Part shown: in pieces, positions 1-7,880 of the stretch
How the letters are laid out: each line of letters starts with the position of its first letter
Numbering within the stretch: the first letter of the stretch is position 1
Assembly (NCBI GenBank): GCA_024278435.1
Contig: JAJRTD010000203.1
Coordinates: forward strand, 1-7,893
DNA from: Gammaproteobacteria bacterium
GTDB lineage: Bacteria > Pseudomonadota > Gammaproteobacteria > SZUA-229
Direction of reading: 5' to 3'
Length of the DNA: 7,893 nt
Program-made: the position numbers and the translations under genes
Notes under the pieces: model-generated
What the model saw: only the letters and a program-made list of their open reading frames with translations
Database searches by the model: none
What the model was told of the DNA's origin: nothing

Positions 1-151
1 CGCCGGCGACCTGTTTGCCGGTGCCTTTATGTACGGCCTGACCCACGGGCTGGATTTCGAGCAGGCCGGTAAACTGGCAAGCAAGGCTTCATCCATTATT
101 GTCAGCCAGTTTGGCCCGCGGTTGAAGCTGGAGCAGTACCGATCTTTATAG
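1..151 (+). CDS. PfkB-family carbohydrate/adenosine kinase, C-terminal end (partial)
   Basis: This is the 3' end of a gene that begins outside the window; the first complete codon is at position 2 and the stop TAG is at 149-151. The visible 49 residues start with AGDLFAGAF, which is the GAGD motif of the PfkB (ribokinase) family: the Asp is the catalytic base and the glycines form the anion hole for the transferred phosphate. The tail, ending FGPRLKLEQYRSL, resembles bacterial adenosine kinase/sugar kinase proteins of about 330 residues, so phosphorylation of adenosine or a related nucleoside is the best guess. The substrate-binding N-terminal half is not visible, so the substrate is inferred. 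It converges on the antiporter gene, with a gap holding a weak hairpin terminator and an inverted-repeat element. Confidence 0.85.
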   Translation, partial: AGDLFAGAFMYGLTHGLDFEQAGKLASKASSIIVSQFGPRLKLEQYRSL

Positions 152-159
152 CCGACAGA

Positions 160-177
160 AAAAAGCAGGGGCTTTTT
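160..177 (+). terminator. weak A/U-rich hairpin terminator after the kinase gene
   Basis: AAAAAGC (160-166), loop AGGG, then GCTTTTT (171-177) form a perfect 7-bp stem whose 3' arm doubles as the T tract. It lies 9 bases after the kinase stop codon, where an intrinsic terminator is expected. The stem has only two G-C pairs, so it may be inefficient. Its A and T arms would also let it act on transcripts from the opposite strand. Confidence 0.45.
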
Positions 178-179
178 GC

Positions 180-276
180 TGACATCCTGAACGCCAGTGA
201 AGGATCTTGCCCGTGTATTATTTTATACAGCAGGCTTAAGGTCCTTCCGCTTTACTGCGATCCGGTCAGGGTGATA
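180..276. repeat. inverted-repeat intergenic element, copy 1 (MITE/REP-like)
   Basis: The left end reads TGACATCCTGA (180-190) and the right end, on the opposite strand, TATCACCCTGA (276-266). The left arm is short (about 29 bases, ending GATCTT near 207). The right arm is long (about 43 bases, ending in CTTAAGC near 234). Both match copies at 2548-2642 and 7711-7858: the left arm agrees with the right arm of the second copy at 23 of 29 positions, and the right arm agrees with the left arm of the second copy at 34 of 43 (hand alignment). About 25 unconserved bases separate the arms. It has no coding capacity and fills most of the convergent gap between the kinase and antiporter genes. Its length and symmetry suggest a non-autonomous mobile or folded repeat; the family is not identified here. 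Confidence 0.7.
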
Positions 277-308
277 ATGCCAGACTCTGTTGTTTTTACA
301 GCTCACAA

Positions 309-1916
309 TCAGGCATCAACTTTTATACAGACGCTCTCACAAACGTGGTTGGCAAAACCGGAGCCGGCTTCGGCATAAATATTGTAAACAAAGTCGACGC
401 CTGCATCTTTCAGAATTTTTATGCAGTCATTATGTTTTACTGCGGCAGCGACAATGCCCTGGAAGTTGGTGCGTTTTATCATTTTCACTGCGGCCAGCGC
501 TTCCTTGACGTTCGGCATATCCAGCATAATCATTTTTACCGAGTCCGGCTGCAAGCGCTCCCAGAAATCATAGTCGGTGGCATCGCCGAGTATTACATTA
601 CGCCCGGCTTCAATCTGTTTGCTCACCACGTCTTTATCATGGTCAATACCCAGTAAGCTCTCACCATACTGCAGAAGCAGGGTGTCATATACCCCGGTAC
701 CTACCCGCCCCATGCCAAAAACCAGTACCTGCGCCTGGCCGATATCAATCGGTTTATCATCTTCAATACGCTGCGCTCGTTCATAACGGCCAAGGCGGCT
801 TTCCAGTCTGGCATAAAAAACATGCGCCCGGCTGTTTGCCACGGCGGCCATAACAAAGGTAATCGACAGCGCCACGGCGATAATCACCAGCCATTCATTT
901 TCCATCCAGCCATTGCTGACGGCAATGGCACCGACGATCAACCCGAATTCACTGTAATTCGACAGCGACAGGCTGGCCAGAAAACTGGTGCGGGCACGTA
1001 ATTTAAACGCCGTCAGCAAACGGAAAAACAGCCATGACTTGCCCAGCATCAGCATGGCCAGAACCAGCGCTATACCGGCAGCCGCCAGTGTCGGTGCCCC
1101 GTTAAAGCCGATACTGAGGAAAAAGGCCACCAGTAAAATCTCCTTGAACGCCAGCAGTGACTTGGCCAGCTGATCGGATTTTTCATTGCCTGCCAGCAGA
1201 ACCCCAAGAATCAATGCACCAAGGTCAGCCTTGACCCCTGCCAGCTCAAACAATGAAGCACCACCCAGCGCCAGCGCCATGCCGGTCAGGATAAGCAACT
1301 CACCATGGCTGGCAAAGCGGATCAGCTTGACCAGCAAGGGACGCAGGAATATTAATAAAAACAGCAACAGTGCCCAGTAGGATGGAATTTTAGCTGAAGC
1401 ACCGGCAATAAATAATACGGCAAACAGATCCTGCATAATTAATATGCCGATAGCAATTTTACCGTGCAGCGAGGACATCTCCGCTTTCTCATCCAGGGTC
1501 TTGACCGCAAAAACCGTGCTGGAAAAACTCAGAGCAAAGGCAATCAATGCAGAATCCAGTACAGAAAGGCCGGCGAAATACTGCAACCCGCTGTAACCGA
1601 GAACAAAAAGAATAAAACTGAAACTGACAATAACCACCAGCATATGAATCACGGATACCGTCCATATCTCCGCACGCAGCAAGTCCTTTATATTGAGTTT
1701 CAGGCCGATACTGAACAGCAACAGGGTGACGCCGATATCGGCTACCGCGTTCAGGGTCTCACCACCCTGCATACCCATGGCACTTAACACGAAGCCCGCT
1801 ATCAGGTAGCCGACCATCGGCGGCAGCGAAACGAGCGTGACCAGCAGACCGAAGGTGAGCGCAAACATAATCCAGGTAATATCTGAAAAATGTACCGCGA
1901 TTAAATTTAAATCCAT
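309..1916 (-). CDS. Kef-type monovalent cation:proton antiporter (CPA2) with RCK/TrkA-N domain
   Basis: This 535-residue inner-membrane protein has a hydrophobic N-terminal antiporter domain of many membrane segments (residues about 12-365) followed by a cytoplasmic nucleotide-binding domain (about 395-535). The signature LFSIGLKL is at 68-74, and the ion-binding pair Gln-Asp is at 162-163 in LIMQDLFAV, as in the KefC type. The C-terminal domain opens with the Rossmann motif GMGRVG (401-406), has the acidic GIDHD at 423-427 and GDATD at 444-448, so it should bind NAD(H) or a similar ligand that gates K+/H+ exchange. There is no TrkA-C domain after it and no KefF/KefG-like partner nearby. The ATG at 1916 is the first in frame and leaves a natural N-terminus; the Shine-Dalgarno is weak (AGAAAA). 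Ion specificity (K+ or Na+) cannot be read from the sequence. Confidence 0.9.
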   Translation of the reverse strand: MDLNLIAVHFSDITWIMFALTFGLLVTLVSLPPMVGYLIAGFVLSAMGMQGGETLNAVADIGVTLLLFSIGLKLNIKDLLRAEIWTVSVIHMLVVIVSFSFILFVLGYSGLQYFAGLSVLDSALIAFALSFSSTVFAVKTLDEKAEMSSLHGKIAIGILIMQDLFAVLFIAGASAKIPSYWALLLFLLIFLRPLLVKLIRFASHGELLILTGMALALGGASLFELAGVKADLGALILGVLLAGNEKSDQLAKSLLAFKEILLVAFFLSIGFNGAPTLAAAGIALVLAMLMLGKSWLFFRLLTAFKLRARTSFLASLSLSNYSEFGLIVGAIAVSNGWMENEWLVIIAVALSITFVMAAVANSRAHVFYARLESRLGRYERAQRIEDDKPIDIGQAQVLVFGMGRVGTGVYDTLLLQYGESLLGIDHDKDVVSKQIEAGRNVILGDATDYDFWERLQPDSVKMIMLDMPNVKEALAAVKMIKRTNFQGIVAAAVKHNDCIKILKDAGVDFVYNIYAEAGSGFANHVCESVCIKVDA

Positions 1917-1933
1917 AATTTTTCTGCGTTTAA

Positions 1934-1939
1934 AGTATA
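1934..1939 (-). promoter_or_regulatory. candidate -10 element for the antiporter gene
   Basis: On the - strand TATACT lies about 18 bases before the antiporter start codon, which would give a leader of only about 10 bases. There is no convincing TTGACA-like -35 at 16-18 bases, so the site is tentative. Confidence 0.3.
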
Positions 1940-2033
1940 AGTCTAAATCAGCTCTGGCAGGCAGCGGGAAATAACCTGTAGGTGCGAATAAATATCGTGT
2001 TAGCGCACCGGCAACACCAAATTTAAGTCTAAA
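1938..2033. repeat. pair of 10-bp direct repeats TAAGTCTAAA in the divergent promoter region
   Basis: TAAGTCTAAA occurs at 1938-1947 and again at 2024-2033, 86 bases apart. The first copy touches the candidate antiporter -10; the second ends just before the expected -35 position of the divergent LysM gene. The placement would suit a shared regulator's binding sites. The words are AT-rich and only two copies are seen, so chance is possible. Confidence 0.3.
1977..2009. repeat. REP-like imperfect palindrome in the antiporter/LysM gap
   Basis: TGTAGGTGCGAATAAAT is followed by CGCACC at 2004-2009, so GGTGCG (1981-1986) pairs with CGCACC across a 17-base loop. The GGTGCGAATAAAT half resembles the palindromes after argB (7605-7622 and 7648-7666). 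It looks like a degraded or extended member of a short extragenic palindrome family lying between two divergent genes. Confidence 0.4.
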
Positions 2034-2056
2034 ACTCTTTCCGCTAAAAGTCTTGC

Positions 2057-2062
2057 TATACT
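2057..2062 (+). promoter_or_regulatory. candidate -10 element for the LysM gene
   Basis: TATACT matches the sigma-70 -10 consensus at five of six positions and lies 34 bases before the ATG, giving a leader of about 28 bases. The hexamer 17 bases upstream (ACTCTT, 2034-2039) is a poor -35, so an activator may be needed if this promoter is real. Confidence 0.45.
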
Positions 2063-2096
2063 TATTTCTATCCGTGTTATCAGACTCTTTTTCTTT

Positions 2097-2498
2097 ATGC
2101 CACCTTTAAAAACACTGACATTATTACTGTGTTCCGGCCTTGCTATTGCAGGCACTGCCAGCATTGATGCAGCGCAGGCCGACGCCGGGCAGACGGAATC
2201 CAGGCGAATCGAGGTTTATGCTTTAAGCCAGAATTACCGGGACACCCGAGACGGTGATACCCTGGGTGAAATTGTGCAGGAGCTGTTGCCCAACAACCCG
2301 GCGAAATGGCAAAGGCTGCAACAGGATATTGTTTTTCTGAACCCGCAGGCCTTTATTGATGCCAACCCGGACCGATTGCTTGCCGGCAAGCGCCTGCGCC
2401 TGCCCGGTTATATGAAACAGGCAGACAGCCGGGTCGACCCGGCAACTATCACTGTGGAAAGATATTCCTGGGGCAATATCAAGCGCCCACGAAAGTAA
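2097..2498 (+). CDS. small secreted protein with a FimV-like LysM domain
   Basis: The 133-residue product begins with a Sec signal peptide: one Lys at residue 5, a hydrophobic stretch about 6-19, and a probable cleavage after AQA at 28. The Cys at 12 has Leu before it, so this is not a lipobox. Residues about 48-104 form a LysM-like fold: DGDTLGEIV at the start, then LNPQAFIDANPDRLLAGKRLRLP. This pattern, with NP-x-AF and NP-x-LLAG, is that of the N-terminal LysM-like domain of FimV/HubP polar proteins, which are usually far longer and membrane anchored. Here the domain stands alone with a short basic tail, so a periplasmic peptidoglycan-binding role is inferred. No clear Shine-Dalgarno precedes the ATG; the upstream bases are a pyrimidine run. 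It is divergent from the antiporter gene, and its partner is unknown. Confidence 0.85.
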   Translation: MPPLKTLTLLLCSGLAIAGTASIDAAQADAGQTESRRIEVYALSQNYRDTRDGDTLGEIVQELLPNNPAKWQRLQQDIVFLNPQAFIDANPDRLLAGKRLRLPGYMKQADSRVDPATITVERYSWGNIKRPRK

Positions 2499-2547
2499 TG
2501 AATGTTTTCCGCAAATACACGCGAATAAAAACATTAAATATTTTTTC

Positions 2548-2642
2548 TGTCATCCTGAGCGTAACGCAGTGTAGCCGAAGGAGCTTAAGCTACGTGACTT
2601 GCCAGTGGTGTAAAAGATCATTCGCTAACGATCAGGATGACA
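2548..2642. repeat. inverted-repeat intergenic element, copy 2, nested
   Basis: The ends are perfect 11-base inverted repeats, TGTCATCCTGA (2548-2558) and its complement (2632-2642). The left arm is the long form, about 43 bases, running to CTTAAGC; the right arm is the short form, about 29 bases, ending in GATCTT. This is the reverse arm order of copy 1 at 180-276, so the two copies are the same element in opposite orientations. Length is 95 bases against 97 for copy 1. It lies inside the outer repeat at 2505-2706, which suggests it inserted there. Confidence 0.75.
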
Positions 2643-2652
2643 TATTATTCTT

Positions 2653-2673
2653 TTTCAGATCTGAAAGTTTTTT
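2653..2673 (+). terminator. intrinsic terminator for the LysM gene
   Basis: The perfect palindrome TTTCAGATCTGAAA (2653-2666) folds as a 5-bp stem with a GATC loop and is followed by six T residues (2668-2673). It lies about 155 bases after the LysM stop, between the inner and outer repeat arms. The short, A/T-rich stem makes it modest in strength. Confidence 0.5.
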
Positions 2674-2707
2674 GATTAGTGTGTATTTGCGTTCATTTGC
2701 GGAAAAA

Positions 2708-3379
2708 TCACAACAACCCACGCTCGGCAAACGACACCACTTCATCCCCCACGATAAAATGATCCAGCACCCGGATATCAACCAGTGCCAGTGCTTCTTT
2801 CAAACGTTGCGTTATCTGCTCATCCGCATGGCTGGGCTCGGCGACTCCCGACGGATGGTTATGGGCAAAGATGACCGCCGCTGCATTTTTCTTTAATGCC
2901 ATGCGCAGTACTTCACGCGGATAAACGCTGGCGCCGTCGATGGTGCCGTAAAACATTTTCTCAAAGGCAATAACCCGGTTGCGGTTGTCCAGGAACAGGC
3001 AGGCAAATACCTCGTGCGGATAATTGTGCAGCTGCGCACTGAGGAACTGCCTTGTCTGCGCCGGGCTGCACAGGGCATCACCCCGCGACAGCTGTTCAAA
3101 CAGATGGCGCTTAGCCATCTCCAGTACGGCCTGCAACTGGGCATATTTAGCCGACCCCAGGCCATGGTGGCGACAAAAATCGATTTCACTGGCCTGTAGC
3201 AGCGGTTTTAAACCACCAAAACCTTCCAGCAACTGCCGCGCCAGGTCAACGGCAGTAACGCCTTTACAACCGGTTCGTAGAAAAATTGCCAGTAATTCGG
3301 CATCGGACAGTGCTTCGGCACCTTTTTGCAGCAGCTTTTCGCGTGGCCTTTCCGCCAGCGGCCATTGAGATATCGCCAT
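2708..3379 (-). CDS. radC: RadC family protein (JAB/MPN metalloprotein domain)
   Basis: The 223-residue protein is full length for RadC (about 224). The N-terminal part (1-100) contains the helix-hairpin-helix-like region typical of the family ([14 protein letters not shown], then [10 protein letters not shown]). The C-terminal JAB/MPN domain carries a complete JAMM metal site: Glu in FEKMF near 140, then [15 protein letters not shown], which gives the H-x-H-P-S-G-x-A-x-P-S-x-x-D motif. A metal-dependent hydrolase activity is therefore likely. The historical 'DNA repair' name is not supported by a known biochemical role. The ATG at 3379 has a good Shine-Dalgarno, AGGGAAG (3390-3384 on the - strand). 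It is divergent from coaBC and convergent with the LysM gene; its stop codon lies directly beside the outer inverted repeat. Confidence 0.97.
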   Translation of the reverse strand: MAISQWPLAERPREKLLQKGAEALSDAELLAIFLRTGCKGVTAVDLARQLLEGFGGLKPLLQASEIDFCRHHGLGSAKYAQLQAVLEMAKRHLFEQLSRGDALCSPAQTRQFLSAQLHNYPHEVFACLFLDNRNRVIAFEKMFYGTIDGASVYPREVLRMALKKNAAAVIFAHNHPSGVAEPSHADEQITQRLKEALALVDIRVLDHFIVGDEVVSFAERGLL

Positions 3380-3401
3380 GGTTCTTCCCTGTTTGTTGTG
3401 G

Positions 3402-3430
3402 TTGACACTCCTGTGTGCTCAAAATATTAA
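3402..3430 (+). promoter_or_regulatory. sigma-70 promoter for coaBC and the genes after it
   Basis: A perfect -35 TTGACA (3402-3407), a 17-base spacer and a -10 TATTAA (3425-3430, four of six) give the strongest promoter match in the window. Transcription would start near 3437, leaving a leader of about 54 bases before coaBC. No equally good promoter was seen between the later genes, so it may drive coaBC-dut-algC-argB. Confidence 0.65.
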
Positions 3431-3452
3431 AACGCTGGTGCTGATTATGCAA
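3424..3452 (-). promoter_or_regulatory. promoter for radC overlapping the coaBC promoter
   Basis: On the - strand TTGCAT (3452-3447), 17 bases, then TAATAT (3429-3424) form a plausible promoter for radC. The -10 shares five of its six base pairs with the coaBC -10 on the other strand. The -35 matches consensus at only three positions, so this is weaker than the forward promoter. Confidence 0.45.
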
Positions 3453-3490
3453 CACCCCTGCAGCATTGCCGATTCTGCTAAAATAAAACC

Positions 3491-4753
3491 ATGAAGCGCT
3501 TAAAAGGCAAAAATATTGTAATTGGCATCACCGGTGGCATAGCCGCCTATAAATCAGCCGATTTAACCCGCCGCCTGATGGAGGCCGGTGCCAGTGTGCG
3601 CATCGTGATGACCCACGCTGCCACCGGGTTTGTCACCCCGCTGACCTTTCAGGCTCTGTCCGGCCAGCCGGTTGCTTTTGACAATAACGAGGCGGATGCC
3701 GATAACGGCATGCAGCACATCGAACTGGCACGCTGGGCCGACGCCATCGTGGTTACCCCGGCCAGCGCCAATACCATTGCCCGGCTTGCACATGGCCGCG
3801 CCGACAACCTGCTGACAGCCCTGTGCCTTGCCAGTGAAGCGGTGAAATGTTTTGCCCCGGCGATGAACCGGGTAATGTGGGATGATTTAAGCACCCAGGC
3901 AAACTGCCGCACACTTACCGACAAACACTGGCAGCAGTTTGGCCCTGCCAGCGGCCTGCAGGCCTGCGGCGAAACCGGAGAAGGCCGCATGATGGAAGTT
4001 GGCGATATCATGCAGGCGCTGGCACAATGTTTTGACAGCGGCGAACTGCAGGGCCTGAACCTTGTGGTCACCGCCGGACCAACCTATGAAGCCATCGACC
4101 CGGTACGTTTTATCGGCAACCGCAGCTCCGGCCGCATGGGTTATGCCATTGCCGAGGCGGCACAGCATGCCGGCGCCAGTGTCACCCTGGTCAGCGGGCC
4201 GACCCATTTAACCGCACCGGATGGTGTTCAGCTAACCGCCGTGGAATCGGCGGAAGAAATGAGACAGGCGGTATTCACCCAACTAGGCGACTGCCAGATC
4301 TATATTTCCACAGCCGCCGTAGCCGACTACCGGGTAGAGAACATTGCCTCCCGGAAGATAAAGAAATCAGCTGACAAACTGACATTAACCCTGGTCAGAA
4401 ATGATGACATCCTGTCGCTGGTCGCCGCACATCCGAAGCGGCCTTTTGTGGTCGGCTTTGCCGCCGAGACTGAAAACGTGGTCGACAACGCCAGAGAAAA
4501 GCTGCTAGGTAAAAAACTGGATATGATTGCGGCCAATGATGTCAGCGATTCTGCCGCTGAACACGGTGATGGACAGACGATTGGCTTTAACAGTGAGTAC
4601 AACGCCCTGCACGTTCTCAGTACAGCCGATGGAACCCGGGTGGAACAGCAGTATTTTGCCATCGCTCGTAAATCACAACTGGCAAAACAGTTAATCTCGC
4701 TGATTGCCGCCCAATATAAAATGAAAAACCAGAATGAAAAAAATACAGCTTAA
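3491..4753 (+). CDS. coaBC: bifunctional phosphopantothenoylcysteine decarboxylase / phosphopantothenate-cysteine ligase
   Basis: This 420-residue cytoplasmic enzyme makes two consecutive steps of coenzyme A synthesis: joining cysteine to 4'-phosphopantothenate (CTP-dependent) and FMN-dependent decarboxylation to 4'-phosphopantetheine. The CoaC half (1-185) has [10 protein letters not shown], the catalytic His76 in HIELARWAD, the FMN-site PASANT (90-95), PAMNRVMW (123-130) and the active Cys159 in [10 protein letters not shown]. The CoaB half (190-410) has [20 protein letters not shown] with Asn210, AAVADYR with Asp279, and KIKK starting at Lys289; these positions agree with the E. coli enzyme. 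All key residues are present. The ATG at 3491 has a weak Shine-Dalgarno in an A-rich stretch. Its last 20 bases overlap dut, which indicates translational coupling and a shared transcript. Confidence 0.98.
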   Translation: MKRLKGKNIVIGITGGIAAYKSADLTRRLMEAGASVRIVMTHAATGFVTPLTFQALSGQPVAFDNNEADADNGMQHIELARWADAIVVTPASANTIARLAHGRADNLLTALCLASEAVKCFAPAMNRVMWDDLSTQANCRTLTDKHWQQFGPASGLQACGETGEGRMMEVGDIMQALAQCFDSGELQGLNLVVTAGPTYEAIDPVRFIGNRSSGRMGYAIAEAAQHAGASVTLVSGPTHLTAPDGVQLTAVESAEEMRQAVFTQLGDCQIYISTAAVADYRVENIASRKIKKSADKLTLTLVRNDDILSLVAAHPKRPFVVGFAAETENVVDNAREKLLGKKLDMIAANDVSDSAAEHGDGQTIGFNSEYNALHVLSTADGTRVEQQYFAIARKSQLAKQLISLIAAQYKMKNQNEKNTA

Positions 4754-5189
4754 GATCCTTGACCCACGCATCGGCAACAGCATTCCCCTGCCCGAACACG
4801 CCACCGCCGGCTCTGCCGGCATGGACCTGCGCGCCGCGCTTGATGAAACCACCGAGATCAATCCCGGCGAAACCCTGTTGATTCCTACCGGTGTTGCCAT
4901 TCATATAGAAGACCCGGATATGGCCGCAATGATTCTGCCGCGCTCCGGCCTGGGCCACAAACACGGCATTGTGCTGGGCAACCTGGTGGGACTGATCGAC
5001 TCGGACTACCAGGGCCAGCTTTTTGTCTCCTGCTGGAACCGCGGCCACGACAGCTTCACCATCAATGTCGGTGACCGTATCGCACAGCTGATCCTGGTTC
5101 CGGTTATTCATGCCGACTTTGAAGTGGTTGACGACTTCGTCGACACCGATCGTGGCGCCGGCGGCTTCGGCCATTCAGGAAAAAACTAG
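4734..5189 (+). CDS. dut: deoxyuridine 5'-triphosphate nucleotidohydrolase (dUTPase)
   Basis: Dut hydrolyses dUTP to dUMP and pyrophosphate, keeping uracil out of DNA and supplying dUMP for thymidylate synthesis. The 151 residues match the usual length of the homotrimeric bacterial enzyme, and all five motifs are present: [10 protein letters not shown] (25-34), PRSGLG (69-74), [11 protein letters not shown] (86-96, with the Asp that activates water), GDRIAQL (113-119) and [10 protein letters not shown] (140-149, the glycine-rich C-terminal arm that closes over the substrate). The start overlaps the end of coaBC by 20 bases in another frame and has no strong Shine-Dalgarno of its own, so coupling to coaBC is likely. 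The coaBC-dut pairing is conserved in many gammaproteobacteria. Confidence 0.98.
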   Translation: MKKIQLKILDPRIGNSIPLPEHATAGSAGMDLRAALDETTEINPGETLLIPTGVAIHIEDPDMAAMILPRSGLGHKHGIVLGNLVGLIDSDYQGQLFVSCWNRGHDSFTINVGDRIAQLILVPVIHADFEVVDDFVDTDRGAGGFGHSGKN

Positions 5190-5257
5190 GCAAGGCCCTG
5201 AATATTCCGGACAAACAGCTACACTTCAAGAAATACTCACCAAGGTTTATAAATGTT

Positions 5258-7574
<2,317 letters not shown>

Positions 7575-7604
7575 GACCTGACCACAACCTTTTCAACCGG
7601 GCAA

Positions 7605-7622
7605 GTGCAAATTTATTTGCAC
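7605..7622. repeat. perfect REP-like palindrome after argB
   Basis: GTGCAAATTTATTTGCAC has 8-base perfect arms and lies 30 bases after the argB stop. No T tract follows, so it is not a standard intrinsic terminator, though it could protect the 3' end of the transcript. It resembles the sequences at 7648-7666 and 1977-2009. Confidence 0.55.
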
Positions 7623-7647
7623 GACGAACGCATACCCTGGCACCATT

Positions 7648-7666
7648 GTGCGAATGAATCCACACC
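7648..7666. repeat. imperfect REP-like palindrome after argB
   Basis: GTGCGAATGAATCCACAC pairs with itself at six of eight positions and, read on the opposite strand (GGTGTGGATTCATTCGCAC), resembles the GGTGCGAATAAAT half at 1981. With the palindrome at 7605-7622 it makes a closely spaced pair, as REP-type repeats often do. Confidence 0.4.
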
Positions 7667-7710
7667 TGCTTTCACATGTTTATACACTACTGTCCCGTTA
7701 ACTTTAACAT

Positions 7711-7858
7711 TGTCATCTTGACCGGAGCGTAGCGTAGTGGAAAGATCTGTGGCCCGCATTGTCTGTCGCTTAAGATCCTCGGTAATTGCTCCTGCATTAC
7801 TCTACTACCGTCCATCCTTGGACATATTCGACTTCACTTCGTTACGCTCAGGATGACA
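7711..7858. repeat. inverted-repeat intergenic element, copy 3 (longer form)
   Basis: The left end TGTCATCTTGA (7711-7721) and the right end, on the opposite strand, TGTCATCCTGA (7858-7848) match copies 1 and 2. Both arms here are of the long type: the right arm continues GCGTAACGAAGTGAAGTCGAA, and the left arm continues CCGGAGCGTAGCG. The centre is about 50 bases longer than in the other copies and includes GCTTAAGATCCT (7768-7779), a block also seen as GCTTAAGGTCCT in copy 1. It has no coding content and ends 22 bases before a possible start codon. Confidence 0.7.
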
Positions 7859-7880
7859 AAATAGCCAAAGGGCGTATTTC

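Larger units (their letters stand above)
2505..2706. repeat. outer inverted-repeat element between the LysM gene and radC
   Basis: The left arm (2505-2530) and right arm (2681-2706, opposite strand) are 26 bases each. They share a perfect TTTTCCGCAAAT at their outer ends and then about 10 of 14 positions. They enclose a second, unrelated inverted repeat (2548-2642) and a hairpin terminator. The element begins 6 bases after the LysM gene stop and ends one base before the radC stop codon, so it occupies essentially the whole convergent gap. No ORF of its own is convincing, which suggests a non-autonomous element or a relic of one. Confidence 0.6.

Noticed and set aside
290..508. 72-residue + strand reading frame after the first repeat element
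   Set aside because: It is antisense to the 3' end of the antiporter gene, low in complexity of evidence and without a ribosome site or domain.
180..2706. CRISPR array or integron-like repeats
   Set aside because: The repeats are inverted, few, far apart and in separate gaps; there are no regularly spaced direct repeats with spacers.
2498..2896. 132-residue + strand reading frame after the LysM gene
   Set aside because: It runs through both inverted-repeat elements and then antisense into radC, with no ribosome site and no recognisable domain.
3649..4071. 140-residue - strand reading frame inside coaBC
   Set aside because: Its composition (rich in Ser, Ala, Pro, Cys) is typical of the reverse frame of a GC-rich gene, and coaBC is intact on the + strand.
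4617..5174. 185-residue - strand reading frame
   Set aside because: It is the antisense shadow of dut and the end of coaBC, both of which have complete family motifs.
7605..7622. ArgR operator near argB
   Set aside because: The palindrome has a different spacing and core from the TGAAT-N4-ATTCA type ARG box, and it lies after argB, not before it.
7605..7622. Intrinsic terminator for the argB transcript
   Set aside because: The hairpin is followed by GACGAACGC with no T tract, so I list it as a repeat instead.
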